From contig NCBV01000041.1 of NCBI GenBank assembly GCA_002279355.1, positions 1-57,034 on the forward strand: 57,034 nucleotides of DNA, read 5' to 3'. The notes beneath the pieces are model-generated. The model was not told the DNA's origin, searched no databases, and was given only the letters and a program-made list of their open reading frames with translations. This DNA comes from Acidiphilium sp. 37-60-79. GTDB taxonomy: Bacteria; Pseudomonadota; Alphaproteobacteria; Acetobacterales; Acetobacteraceae. The position numbers were made by a program, and so were the translations under genes. Below, in pieces: positions 24,259-33,259 of the stretch; positions within the stretch are counted from its first letter, which is position 1; each line of letters opens with the position of its first letter.

Positions 24259-25841
24259 GAGCGTGATTGGCCTTGCGGGGTGGTGAGCAGGCGCACAATG
24301 AGCACCAGCGCGCCCGCGAGCGCGATCATGGCCGCCATCCCGAGCAGCGCAAGCCTGGCAGCGGCGGCGAGATCGCCCATCTGATCGAGTCCGACGATGG
24401 CGACGCCGAGCGGTGTCGCGCCAGGCGGGTAGAGCAGTTCGGAGATTGGCAGTTCGAACATGATGGCCCCGGTTGCGACGAGCAGACCGTACAGCAGCGG
24501 TTGGGCCAGCAAGGTAGCATGGATGTCGATGGCCCGGGTGCTGGCCGAGAGGCTATGAATCCGTGCAGCGGCGGCTAAATTTCGGTCGAGATCGGCGAAG
24601 GCGCCCTGGACCATGCGGGCCGCGAGTGGAATTGTGCCGGCCGCATAGGCGATGATCAGCAGGACCGTGGTTCCGTATAAAGGCAGGACATTGTTATTGA
24701 AGGTGAGAATATAGCCCGCGCCGAGCACGAGACCGGGGACCGCCATGTTGGCCAGCAGCGCGGCATCGATGGTTGTGGTGATCAAGCCGCGCCGACGTGC
24801 GCGAATTTGCAGGAGCACGATGCCGGTGCCGGTGGCCAGGGTGGCGCCGATGAGCCCAAAGCCGAGCGAGCGAATCACGGCGTCGAGATGCGGGGTGGGC
24901 TGCCAGCCATGGCCAAACCCACGCAGCAGCAAAAAACCGCCGGGGATGATGATGCCAAGCACCAGCAGCAAAATGATCCCGCCAAGGGCCAGCAGCGACA
25001 GAGCTTGGCTAGGGCTGCGGCGGTGGATGAGGCGGTTGCGACCATTTCGGAGGTTTGCGCCGCGCCGTTGTAGCGCAAGGCTCGCGATGCCGAACAAGGC
25101 GGCGATGAGCACGAGGCGCCAGCAGAGGAGGGCGGCGCCGGCAAAATCGGTCGGGGTTTCGGCGAGGCGTTGATAGATCGCATAGGTGAGCAGTGGAATT
25201 TTGCTGGCGGTGCCTAAAGTGGCGGGGATGCCGAATTCCTGCATGGTTTCGATCACCGCGACCGCGAAGCCGAGTGCGAGTGCTGGGGCAATCAAACGGC
25301 CCATGATGCGCAGACGGCGCAAGCGCGGAAGGTTATGGATGAGGGCCGCTTCGCGCAAACCGGCTCCTGCGCCTGACAGCGTGGCGCGGGCGACAAAGCT
25401 GGCAAAGGGCAACGCCTTGATCACGAACAGCATGATCAAGCCAGGTAGGCCAAAAAAGGCCCGGCCGAACAGGCTAAGCCGGGCCTCTGGCGTGCTGAAC
25501 AGGATGATCCAGCCCGTCGTCAGCACATAGCTCGGCGCAAGGAACAGCACCCAAAGCGTGATCATCGCGAGGGTGGCGGCGATCCCCTGATAATCGTTGA
25601 TAAACCAAGCAATCACGCAACCGAGCGGGGCGGCGATCAGGGCGGTGAGAATGGCGAGTGCCAATGAGTCCCAAACCGGCCGCCATCCGGCGACAGGCAG
25701 GGTTGGCTGAAGCAGCGGCAAGGCCAGCAGGCGCAGCAACGGCACGACGAACAAAGCGAGGATCAGCGCGAGCGCGATCAGCCCGCCTAATCGTGCAACG
25801 CCCGCAGAGATCGACCGGCGATGCTGGCCACGCGCAATCAC
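24255..25841 (-). CDS. ABC importer fused permease (FbpB-like, two MetI-type halves)
   Basis: A 528-residue membrane protein with about twelve helices forming two permease halves. The EAA-like coupling loops are visible at about 165-185 (AGAGLREAALIHNLP) and at about 430 in the second half (LDRNLAAAARIHSLS). This fused architecture is typical of FbpB-type ferric-iron and related importers. Translation starts at a GTG whose bases overlap the binding-protein stop (GTGA). The substrate is unproven; iron is suggested by architecture and neighbours. Confidence 0.86.
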   Translation of the reverse strand: MIARGQHRRSISAGVARLGGLIALALILALFVVPLLRLLALPLLQPTLPVAGWRPVWDSLALAILTALIAAPLGCVIAWFINDYQGIAATLAMITLWVLFLAPSYVLTTGWIILFSTPEARLSLFGRAFFGLPGLIMLFVIKALPFASFVARATLSGAGAGLREAALIHNLPRLRRLRIMGRLIAPALALGFAVAVIETMQEFGIPATLGTASKIPLLTYAIYQRLAETPTDFAGAALLCWRLVLIAALFGIASLALQRRGANLRNGRNRLIHRRSPSQALSLLALGGIILLLVLGIIIPGGFLLLRGFGHGWQPTPHLDAVIRSLGFGLIGATLATGTGIVLLQIRARRRGLITTTIDAALLANMAVPGLVLGAGYILTFNNNVLPLYGTTVLLIIAYAAGTIPLAARMVQGAFADLDRNLAAAARIHSLSASTRAIDIHATLLAQPLLYGLLVATGAIMFELPISELLYPPGATPLGVAIVGLDQMGDLAAAARLALLGMAAMIALAGALVLIVRLLTTPQGQSRS

Positions 25842-26863
25842 GAACCGGGGCCGACAATCCGTTTGGCGAACCAGGCGGTGATGCTGTTTTGTGCGCTACC
25901 CCAGCGCCGCGCATGAAGCGTGGCCAGATCAAGGGAGGCGAGCGGCGGCATGCCAGCGCGCGGCGCCGACCCACTGGTGATGGGCCAGTAATAAGCGTCC
26001 CCATCATTCTGCTGGGTGCGGATGGCTTGCGCCGCGGGGCTGTTGGCGAACGCGATGAAACGTTTGGCCTCGGCGCTGAGGGCTGGCTTCAGGCCGGGTG
26101 CCATCACCATGACGTTGGGCAGCACATAGGCCGGGTGCGGAAAGGTGACGGTGAGCGAGGGATCGATGGTTTGGGCGAAATGCAGGGCGGCTGAGGATTG
26201 TACGATGGCGATTTGAATGGCGCCACTGCGCAAGGCGGCCAGGGTCGCATCGTTTTTTGCATAAATATGCAGGCCATCGGCCCTGAGCGATTTGACGTAG
26301 TCTTTGCCCTGCGGCCAACCGCCCGCTGATTTGAGCATGCCGGCCAACGCGGGGTAGGTGGGGCCGGAAATCGAGGGGTCGTTCATCCCGATCAGCCCGT
26401 GATAGATTGGCTGGGTAAGGTCCGACCACTGCACCGGCGACGCAAAACTGGCTTTGCGGGGCATGATGAACACACCGGCAAGGGTGCAGCCGGTTGGAAC
26501 ATAGGCGCCATTCGCGGGCACCATCGATTGGCCAAGCGCCGTCAGATCGGTGGGTTCGGGCAGGTGGTGGGCGAGCAGGTTCGCATGATCGAGCGAGACG
26601 GCGGCGGTAGCGCCATCAAACCAAGCGAGGGTCCAGTCCGGATGGTGGCCTTGGGCGCTGATCCGGGCGAGCAGGGCGCCAGTGGATAGGCGGATAAGTT
26701 TGACCTTGATGCCGGTTTGTTTGGTAAACGCGCTGGCAACCTCCGGGCCGTAATCAAGGCCGGAATAGATGATCAGCGTGTTAGCACTGCCTGCGGGCCA
26801 AAGCAGAATGGTGCCGATGACAATTAAAATGACGGCCAGCACGGCGGCGATGAATTTGCGCAT
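25838..26863 (-). CDS. ABC importer periplasmic binding protein
   Basis: A 341-residue exported solute-binding protein. The N-terminus MRKFIAAVLAVILIVIGTIL is a signal peptide or uncleaved anchor, followed by LIIYSGLDYGPEVASAFTKQ, the usual start of iron/anion-type family 1 binding proteins. YVLPNVMVMAPG and FIAFANSPAAQ near the C-terminus fit the family. Good ribosome site (GAGAGG) before the ATG at 26863. The first 83 bp overlap the 3' end of the TPR-glycosyltransferase gene in another frame. Ligand unknown; ferric iron is the favoured guess. Confidence 0.82.
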   Translation of the reverse strand: MRKFIAAVLAVILIVIGTILLWPAGSANTLIIYSGLDYGPEVASAFTKQTGIKVKLIRLSTGALLARISAQGHHPDWTLAWFDGATAAVSLDHANLLAHHLPEPTDLTALGQSMVPANGAYVPTGCTLAGVFIMPRKASFASPVQWSDLTQPIYHGLIGMNDPSISGPTYPALAGMLKSAGGWPQGKDYVKSLRADGLHIYAKNDATLAALRSGAIQIAIVQSSAALHFAQTIDPSLTVTFPHPAYVLPNVMVMAPGLKPALSAEAKRFIAFANSPAAQAIRTQQNDGDAYYWPITSGSAPRAGMPPLASLDLATLHARRWGSAQNSITAWFAKRIVGPGS

Positions 26864-28358
26864 GATCCCTCTCAAACTCGGTTGGCGGATAGCCAAACGC
26901 GCCGAGCCATGCAACCGAAGCGCCAGACCAGTCATAGGGACGTTGTTGGCGGTATAGTTTGATCGATGGATACCAAGGCGTGTCATCGCGCCCATGCAGC
27001 CAGCGCCAATCGGGTGCATAAGGCAGGATCAGCGACGTGGGCACGCCGCTCGCGCCGGCGAGATGGGCGACCGAGGTATCGATGGTGACCAGCCGATCAA
27101 GACTTTGCAGGATCGCCAGCGTATCGGTGAAATCTTGGATGGTGGGGCCGAGATTGACCAGCGGCGCGGGGCCAAAATAATTCCCCACCTCATCGATCCT
27201 GTCGCCTTTTTGCACGGTCACAATAGCGACGTCGGGCCGTGCGAAAAGTGGGGCGAATTGGTGGAGTTTAACCGTGCGTTTGCGGTCGTTTTTATGGGTC
27301 GGTCGGCCCGCCCAAACGAGACCGATACGCTTTTTATGGCGCGGGGTGAACGCGTCGAGCTGTTGTTTCCAGGCGGCGATTTTGGCCGGGTCCGGATGCA
27401 GGTAGGGGATCGTCGCGGGGATGGTGTCGATGGTGGTGCCGGCCAGCCGTGGCAGGCCGGAAAGCGGGATATAGGCATCGAAGTCGCCGGTGGCTTCCCA
27501 GCGGGTGACAATGCGCCCGATGCCATTAATTTGCTTGAGAATCGGCACCAGATCACCGCTGCAAGCGACGACCGGTTTGATGGCGCGTTCGGCGACCCAC
27601 GGAATATAACGGCCGAACTGGATACAATCGCCGAAGCCTTGATCGGCAACGATCAGCAATCTGCCCTCGGGGAGCGGCCCGCCATCCCATTGTGGCTTGT
27701 CGGTTTTGGGCAGCATGCCCTCGGCCTGCTTGAGCTTGAATCGCCATTCATAACTCTCCCAGCCGGGGGTTAGCTTGCCCGCAAGGAGCAGAACTTCGGC
27801 GCGCTCGAAATGAGCTTCGGGGAAATCAGCATCCAGCGCGATGGCCCGATCCGCGGCGGCGAGCGCGTCATCCAGCTCGAGCCGCTCATAGCGGATGAGT
27901 GCATGATTGAAATGGGCGCGGCTATCCTCGGGAGCCAGTTCAATCGCACGATGCGCGACGCGCAGCGCCTCATCCAGTCGGCCCGCACCGCGATAGATCT
28001 CGCACATATTGCGCGGATAAACCGGCACCTCGGGTGACAGCGCCATCGAGCGTTCCATCCGTTCGATGGCGAGATCAATCTTGCCGCGCCGGTAGGCGAC
28101 GATGCCCGAGAGATGCAGCACATGGGCATGGTTGGGCGCTGCGCGGAGCACGCGTTCGGCGAGATCTTCAGCGAGTTCAAGCTTGCCATCGCGCTCATAG
28201 GCGCTGATTTCATTCAGCACTTCGCCGAGCGTCACTTTGATCCCACCTGCAATTGGCGGTGGCGCGGCGCCTGCGCTGGCGGGCGCTTGCGCCGCTTCGA
28301 TGGGCGCCGGTGCAGCCGGGGCTGGCGCATCGGTGGGTGGGGTTGGCATGTCGTTCAT
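26781..28358 (-). CDS. TPR-containing glycosyltransferase (GT9-like)
   Basis: A 525-residue cytosolic protein. A Pro/Ala-rich leader (1-40) precedes four or five tetratricopeptide units (about 45-200, e.g. AIERMERSMALSPEVPVY, ALRVAHRAIELAPEDSRAHF). A heptosyltransferase-like domain follows (LLIVADQGFGDCIQF near 233, RIGLVWAGRPTHKNDR near 343, VTIDTSVAHLAGASGVPTSL near 435). The last 38 or so residues, after DWSGASVAWL, are Arg/His-rich and overlap the binding-protein gene, which suggests loss of the original stop. It overlaps the upstream sulfotransferase stop by 4 bp. Such pairs modify surface glycans or proteins; target unknown. Confidence 0.82.
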   Translation of the reverse strand: MNDMPTPPTDAPAPAAPAPIEAAQAPASAGAAPPPIAGGIKVTLGEVLNEISAYERDGKLELAEDLAERVLRAAPNHAHVLHLSGIVAYRRGKIDLAIERMERSMALSPEVPVYPRNMCEIYRGAGRLDEALRVAHRAIELAPEDSRAHFNHALIRYERLELDDALAAADRAIALDADFPEAHFERAEVLLLAGKLTPGWESYEWRFKLKQAEGMLPKTDKPQWDGGPLPEGRLLIVADQGFGDCIQFGRYIPWVAERAIKPVVACSGDLVPILKQINGIGRIVTRWEATGDFDAYIPLSGLPRLAGTTIDTIPATIPYLHPDPAKIAAWKQQLDAFTPRHKKRIGLVWAGRPTHKNDRKRTVKLHQFAPLFARPDVAIVTVQKGDRIDEVGNYFGPAPLVNLGPTIQDFTDTLAILQSLDRLVTIDTSVAHLAGASGVPTSLILPYAPDWRWLHGRDDTPWYPSIKLYRQQRPYDWSGASVAWLGAFGYPPTEFERDHAQIHRRRAGRHFNCHRHHSALARRQC

Positions 28359-30250
28359 GCGGCCTGCTGTGCGCTATGGGTGTAGCCGAGGGCTTCGATC
28401 CACGGATTAAGCACCGGGCGCATCGGGTCCAGCCGGGCGGCAAAGTTTTGGTGGCGGTTCAGGCTGCGGCGATGCAGTTTTTCCCGGGTGACCGCGTAGG
28501 ACGGCGTTCGTGGAACCTTGCGGGCTGGTGCGGTAAGGGCGGCGGCGGCATCGGCGCTAATGCCAATAAAATCGAGCACGCGGGCAAAGGTGACCACCGG
28601 CGCGGTGATCAAATCTTCGTAGCGAATTGGCAAATAGCGTAAGGTCATTTGGCCACGAATATGGCCGATGGCGGACATTGTGGTGTCGTAGAGCTTGGCC
28701 GCACTTTCCAGCGTGACCCCGGCATTACCCGCATAAAGCCGGTCTTGTGCAAAACAAGAGAGGCCGACATCGAGCGGGTGACGCAGCACTTGGATCACCG
28801 GTGCTGTGGGAAATAGCATGGCGGCGAGGCCGAGGGTCCAGGGCAGGTCGGCACTGCGATCGGTGACGAACCGCGTTTCGGCATTGGCGATACCGCTGAC
28901 TTGCATCATGCGCAGATAGCGCGCGCCGAGCATAGGGATCACGTCGCGTGCGTCGCCGGCGATGGTATCGATCAGCGCATCGGGGAATTCACCGGCAGGA
29001 CCGCCGAGGCCTGCGACCATTTTGGGCAGGAGGCGCGAGAGGTCGGACAACGGGCCGCGATCATCCGCGGGATCGATGCCTTGGACCTGGGCAAGCATCG
29101 ATTCTAGCAGCGAGGTGCCCGAGCGCGCGGTGCCGAGCAAAAAAATCGGCATCGGCGCGCCGGGCTGGATCGCTGCGCGGGGCAGTGCGCCGAGCCGGTC
29201 GGAGACAAAAGTCTGCTTCAAGGCAGCGAGGCGCTGGTCGAGCGGTGCGGGATTGAACCGGCGGCCAGCGCGCTCACGCTGGAAGGTGCGCGCTTGCTGA
29301 TATGCGTCAAAGGCGGCGTCGATATCTCCAAGCCGCTCGAGCGCGTGGCCTTTGGCGGCGAGTTCGGTGGCGACCAAGCTTTGCGGAGCGATGGCAGTGG
29401 CGGTTGCATTAATGCGTTCAATACATCCGGTGGGGTCGTTGCGTTGCAGCCGGGCTAGCGCGTCGAGCAGGCTGATCATCCGATCATTCGGGGCGGCGGC
29501 TTTGGCCTGACCGATCAGGGCCTCCGCGCGGTCGAGATGACCACGACCCGCTTCGACTTGGGCGAGACCAGAAAGGGTGCGTGGGTTATCCGCTCGTTGC
29601 TCGATCGCCGATTGATAGAGGGTGGCGGCTTCGTCGAGCCGACCTTGCAATTTCAAATTCCAGGCAAGGTTGCCGATAATGGCTTGGTCGCGTGGCTCAC
29701 TGAAGCTGAGGGCGAGGCGGTAATGGCGCTCGCCCGCGAGGATGCGATTGGTCTCGGTAAAAATCATGCCAATCATGTGATGCGCCGCAGCCTCACGCGG
29801 GGCCAGCTTGAGTGCGGCGCGGGCGGGAGTCTCGGCATCGGCGTGGCGGCCCAGCCCGATCAGAAGTTGGGCGTATTGAAGCAAAATGACCGCGACCGGC
29901 GGGTCAATCGCACAAATACGCTTAATCAGCGCCTCGGCGGCTTGCAGCCGGTTTTCCGCGCGGCGAAGTTCATAGAGCACCCGCAGGGCTTCGCGATGCA
30001 GCGGGGCAAGGTCGAGCACTTGCAGCAAATGGCGCTCGGCTTCGCGGTTGCGTCCGCCGGTGCGCGCGGTTTTGGCGAGTTCAACGGTGGCATCAAGCAG
30101 CGAATGGTTCGCCGGATCGGGGAGGCCTGATGCTGTCAGGCCGCAGCACCGCGTGCGGCGCAAGCCCGAATTGCAGGGGCATAAGGCGGGATCAGCCAGC
30201 AGCTTGGGCTCCGGGTCGGGCGTCGGGTTGCGGGCGGTGATGTCACTCAT
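28355..30250 (-). CDS. TPR-containing sulfotransferase with SEC-C-like N-terminus
   Basis: About 631 residues. Near the N-terminus, [14 protein letters not shown] is a SEC-C-like zinc motif (usual form CPCGSGKKYKKCCG). TPR units fill about 60-310. A PAPS-dependent sulfotransferase domain follows: the 5'-phosphosulfate loop [17 protein letters not shown] near 370, the 3'-phosphate region [17 protein letters not shown], and [13 protein letters not shown]. It should transfer sulfate to a protein or glycan. ATG at 30250 (MSDITARN) is preferred over 30262 because MSD is a common start; neither has a good ribosome site. It is coupled to the TPR-glycosyltransferase by ATGA. Confidence 0.82.
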   Translation of the reverse strand: MSDITARNPTPDPEPKLLADPALCPCNSGLRRTRCCGLTASGLPDPANHSLLDATVELAKTARTGGRNREAERHLLQVLDLAPLHREALRVLYELRRAENRLQAAEALIKRICAIDPPVAVILLQYAQLLIGLGRHADAETPARAALKLAPREAAAHHMIGMIFTETNRILAGERHYRLALSFSEPRDQAIIGNLAWNLKLQGRLDEAATLYQSAIEQRADNPRTLSGLAQVEAGRGHLDRAEALIGQAKAAAPNDRMISLLDALARLQRNDPTGCIERINATATAIAPQSLVATELAAKGHALERLGDIDAAFDAYQQARTFQRERAGRRFNPAPLDQRLAALKQTFVSDRLGALPRAAIQPGAPMPIFLLGTARSGTSLLESMLAQVQGIDPADDRGPLSDLSRLLPKMVAGLGGPAGEFPDALIDTIAGDARDVIPMLGARYLRMMQVSGIANAETRFVTDRSADLPWTLGLAAMLFPTAPVIQVLRHPLDVGLSCFAQDRLYAGNAGVTLESAAKLYDTTMSAIGHIRGQMTLRYLPIRYEDLITAPVVTFARVLDFIGISADAAAALTAPARKVPRTPSYAVTREKLHRRSLNRHQNFAARLDPMRPVLNPWIEALGYTHSAQQAA

Positions 30251-30253
30251 ACG

Positions 30254-31315
30254 ATGGATCATGCAGGGATCGGCGGTAAGTGCAATGGGTTAGCATTCGG
30301 TAATTTGGTTTTTTATCGCTTGGCACCCGAATTGCGAATAAATGTCAATAAGTTAGGGCTTGACCGTTTTGCGCTGCACCACCACTCTGTGACCCATGCC
30401 TTGGCGATTGGCTCCGAGGAGGAGGATGGCCGAATTTATGCCGATATCGCCGAACGACTGCATGTCGATTATCCGGCCTCGGCGAAAGTGTTCGTTGATA
30501 TGGCGGAGGAGGAGAGCGAGCATCGGCGCCGTTTGATCGATTTGTACCAGGAAAAATTTGGCAACCATATTCCGCTGATCCGGCGCCAGGACGTGCGCGG
30601 CTTTTTGACCCGCAAGGCGGTGTGGCAAATGCCCAGCCCGAGTATTCAGGACGTGCGTAAGCTGGCTGAAAGCATGGAGGCCGAAACCGCCAATTTTTAT
30701 CGCTTGGCGGCGAGTCGGACTTCAGATGTTGCGGTGCGGAAATTATTGGGCGATCTGGCCCAGGCCGAGCAAGGGCATGAGCGCGTGGCCGACCAACTCA
30801 CCGAGGAGAATTTGCCACAATCGGTGCGCTCGGAAGAGGATGATACGGCACGCCGCAATTTTGTGCTGCGCTATATTCAGCCCGGCCTAGCCGGGTTGAT
30901 GGATGGGTCCGTGTCAACGCTGGCACCTGTGTTCGCTTCGGCCTTCGCGACGGGTAAGCCTTGGGATGCATTCATTGTCGGGATTGCCGCGTCGCTGGGG
31001 GCGGGGATTTCGATGGCGTTTGCCGAAGCGCTCTCTGATGATGGCAGTCTAACCGGACGCGGTTCGCCGATTGTGCGCGGGGTGATTACCGGGGGAATGA
31101 CCACGTTGGGCGGGCTTGGACATACATTACCGTTCCTGATCCCGAATTTCTGGACCGCAATGTCCATTGCTTTTGCGGTCGTGGTCGTGGAGTTGGGCGT
31201 TATTTCATGGATTCGCACGAAATATATGGACACGCCGCCGCTGCGCGCGGCGATGCAAGTGGCCCTTGGCGGGGCGATTGTGTTTGTTATGGGCGTACTG
31301 ATTGGTAGCTCATAG
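30254..31315 (+). CDS. mbfA: MbfA-like membrane ferritin (erythrin-VIT1) iron protein
   Basis: An N-terminal ferritin-like di-iron domain with [28 protein letters not shown] and EQGHERV is fused to a C-terminal VIT1/CCC1-type membrane domain ([17 protein letters not shown] and four or five helices). In Bradyrhizobium and Agrobacterium MbfA exports iron and protects against iron and peroxide stress. The start is doubtful: homologues begin at about the [13 protein letters not shown] segment, where no ATG exists. The in-frame options are ATG 30254, inside the divergent gene's leader, or TTG 30332. No clear Irr or Fur box is seen. The iron role fits the nearby ABC/FTR1-like operon. Confidence 0.8.
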   Translation: MDHAGIGGKCNGLAFGNLVFYRLAPELRINVNKLGLDRFALHHHSVTHALAIGSEEEDGRIYADIAERLHVDYPASAKVFVDMAEEESEHRRRLIDLYQEKFGNHIPLIRRQDVRGFLTRKAVWQMPSPSIQDVRKLAESMEAETANFYRLAASRTSDVAVRKLLGDLAQAEQGHERVADQLTEENLPQSVRSEEDDTARRNFVLRYIQPGLAGLMDGSVSTLAPVFASAFATGKPWDAFIVGIAASLGAGISMAFAEALSDDGSLTGRGSPIVRGVITGGMTTLGGLGHTLPFLIPNFWTAMSIAFAVVVVELGVISWIRTKYMDTPPLRAAMQVALGGAIVFVMGVLIGSS

Positions 31316-31332
31316 CGCGACCGATTATTGCC

Positions 31333-31388
31333 GGGACGGTTCCTTGACGTAACCGGATGGTCATTCCACAAAGAGGGATGACCGTCCC
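31333..31388. promoter_or_regulatory. Nested inverted repeats before the nitronate monooxygenase gene
   Basis: GGGACGGT (31333-31340) faces ACCGTCCC (31381-31388) exactly, and GGATGGTCAT (31355-31364) faces ATGACCGTCC (31378-31387) with one mismatch. The right arm covers the ATG at 31378. This could be an operator or an mRNA structure hiding the start. Confidence 0.35.
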
Positions 31389-32334
31389 AACCATATTGCG
31401 CGATAATTTGGCGATTCCGGTGATCGGATCGCCTTTATTCATAGTGTCCAACCCCAAGCTGGTGATTGCCCAATGCACCAGCGGGATCGTGGGCTCATTT
31501 CCGGCGCTGAATGCGCGGCCCGATGCCAAGCTTGATGAATGGCTGGCTGAGATCACCGAGGCGTTGGCGGCTTGGGACCGGGCGCATCCTGATCGGAAAG
31601 CGGCACCCTATGCGGTTAACCAGATTGTGCATCGTTCCAACGCGCGCCTTGAGCATGATTTGGCGATGTGCGTGAAATATAAGGCGCCGGTGGTTATCAC
31701 CTCGCTCGGCGCGCGTGAGGATGTGAATGCGGCCGTGCATTCCTATGGTGGAGTGGTGCTGCATGACATTATCAATAATAAATTTGCCCATAAGGCGATT
31801 GACAAAGGGGCTGATGGGTTGATCGCGGTGGCGGCGGGTGCGGGCGGCCATGCCGGGGTGATTTCGCCGTTTGCGCTCGTTCAGGAAATTCGCACATGGT
31901 TCGATGGGCCATTGGCGCTGTCAGGAGCCATCGCGACCGGGCAGGCCGTGCTCGCGGCGCAGGCGATGGGGGCGGATTTCGGTTATATCGGCTCGGCCTT
32001 CATTGCCACCGAAGAGGCCAACGCGTCTGACGCCTATAAGCAGGCGATCGTCGATAATGGCGCTGATGATATTATTTATACGAATTTATTTACCGGTGTT
32101 CACGGCAATTATCTGAAGCCGAGTGTGGTAGCGGCCGGGCTTGATCCGGATCATTTGCCCGAGAGCGATGCTTCGGCGATGAATTTCCATGAAGGCGCTA
32201 AAGCCAAAGCGTGGAAGGATATTTGGGGTTCCGGACAAGGGATTGGGGCTGTTGACGCCGTGGTGCCGGCGCGTGTGCGGATCGAACGGCTGATCGCTGA
32301 ATATCGGCACGCGAAGGCCGCTCTTTGCCGGTGA
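31378..32334 (+). CDS. Nitronate monooxygenase-family FMN enzyme
   Basis: A 318-residue TIM-barrel flavoprotein of the 2-nitropropane dioxygenase/nitronate monooxygenase family. CTSGIVGSFPALNAR near 32-46, VVITSLGAREDV, VAAGAGGHAGV near 152-162 (the conserved His region) and LALSGAIATGQAVLAAQAMGAD (FMN phosphate site) are all visible. Such enzymes oxidise alkyl nitronates, although many members have unknown substrates. Start at ATG 31378; 31357 would add seven residues. The gene stands alone between mbfA and a transporter. Confidence 0.84.
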   Translation: MTVPTILRDNLAIPVIGSPLFIVSNPKLVIAQCTSGIVGSFPALNARPDAKLDEWLAEITEALAAWDRAHPDRKAAPYAVNQIVHRSNARLEHDLAMCVKYKAPVVITSLGAREDVNAAVHSYGGVVLHDIINNKFAHKAIDKGADGLIAVAAGAGGHAGVISPFALVQEIRTWFDGPLALSGAIATGQAVLAAQAMGADFGYIGSAFIATEEANASDAYKQAIVDNGADDIIYTNLFTGVHGNYLKPSVVAAGLDPDHLPESDASAMNFHEGAKAKAWKDIWGSGQGIGAVDAVVPARVRIERLIAEYRHAKAALCR

Positions 32335-32383
32335 AGCCAACCCAGAGCGAAGGCGGTGATCCACGTCGCATGCGCGCCGGTTG

Positions 32384-33259
32384 ATGCGCGTGCGGGGACG
32401 GGCGACGGCCCTGGGTGGGCTTGCCATTTTGCTATGGTCGGGCCTTGCGTTGTTGGCGGTGGTCACGCGCGGAATTCCGCCGTTTGAGACGCTGGCGATC
32501 AGTTTTTTTGTGGCTTTTTGCGCAGGCATGGCGGTGGTGATCGCGCGCGGACGGCTGGGGCGCCTGCGTCAGGGCTGGCGGGCGTGGCTGATCGGGTTCG
32601 GCGGGATATTTTGCTATCACGCTCTGTATTTCACCGCGTTGGATTTTTCGCCGCCCGCACAGGCGAGCTTGTTGAATTATTTATGGCCTTTATTGATCGT
32701 GCTGTTCTCCGCTTTGTTGCCGGACGGCGCCTTGCATTGGCGGCATATGCTTGGTGCCGTGATGGGCTTGGTGGGCACGATGTTGATTCTGCTGAGTAGC
32801 GGCTGGGGCGGGCATGGCACCGCGCTCGGCTATGGTTGCGCGTTGGCGGCGGCGTTTGTTTGGGCGGGTTATTCTGTGGCGAATCGGTGGATTAGCGACG
32901 TGCCGAGCGAATTGATCGCCGGGATTTGTGGCGCGGTGTCACTCGCGGCGCTGCTGGTGCATGGCGCCGCGGAGCCGACTGTCATGCCGAGTGAGGCGCA
33001 ATTTTTGGCAATGATCGCACTGGGGTTAGGGCCGGTTGGGCTCGCGTTCTTTTTTTGGGATTTTGCGACCAAGCGCGGTGATTTGGCGCTCTTGGGAACA
33101 TTGTCTTATGCGGCACCGCTCCTCTCGACGGCCTTGCTGATTGCGGCAGGCCGCGCCGCATTGACCGTGCCGATCATCGCCGCCGCCTTATTCATTGTGG
33201 GCGGCGCCGCTTTGTCGGTCGGGGTTCGGCCGGTCAAACCGGCGGTCAATCAGGCGTAG
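32384..33259 (+). CDS. DMT-superfamily (EamA) exporter, YddG-like
   Basis: A 291-residue membrane protein with about ten helices in two EamA repeats. Recognisable parts are LGGLAILLWSGLALLAVV at the start, ALYFTALDFSPPAQASLLNYLWP near 85-107, and LGLGPVGLAFFFWDFATKRGD near 220-240, which resemble the aromatic amino acid exporter YddG. The substrate is unproven. ATG at 32384 immediately follows a TTG. The 3' end overlaps the convergent glutathione transferase gene by 10 bp. Confidence 0.82.
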   Translation: MRVRGRATALGGLAILLWSGLALLAVVTRGIPPFETLAISFFVAFCAGMAVVIARGRLGRLRQGWRAWLIGFGGIFCYHALYFTALDFSPPAQASLLNYLWPLLIVLFSALLPDGALHWRHMLGAVMGLVGTMLILLSSGWGGHGTALGYGCALAAAFVWAGYSVANRWISDVPSELIAGICGAVSLAALLVHGAAEPTVMPSEAQFLAMIALGLGPVGLAFFFWDFATKRGDLALLGTLSYAAPLLSTALLIAAGRAALTVPIIAAALFIVGGAALSVGVRPVKPAVNQA

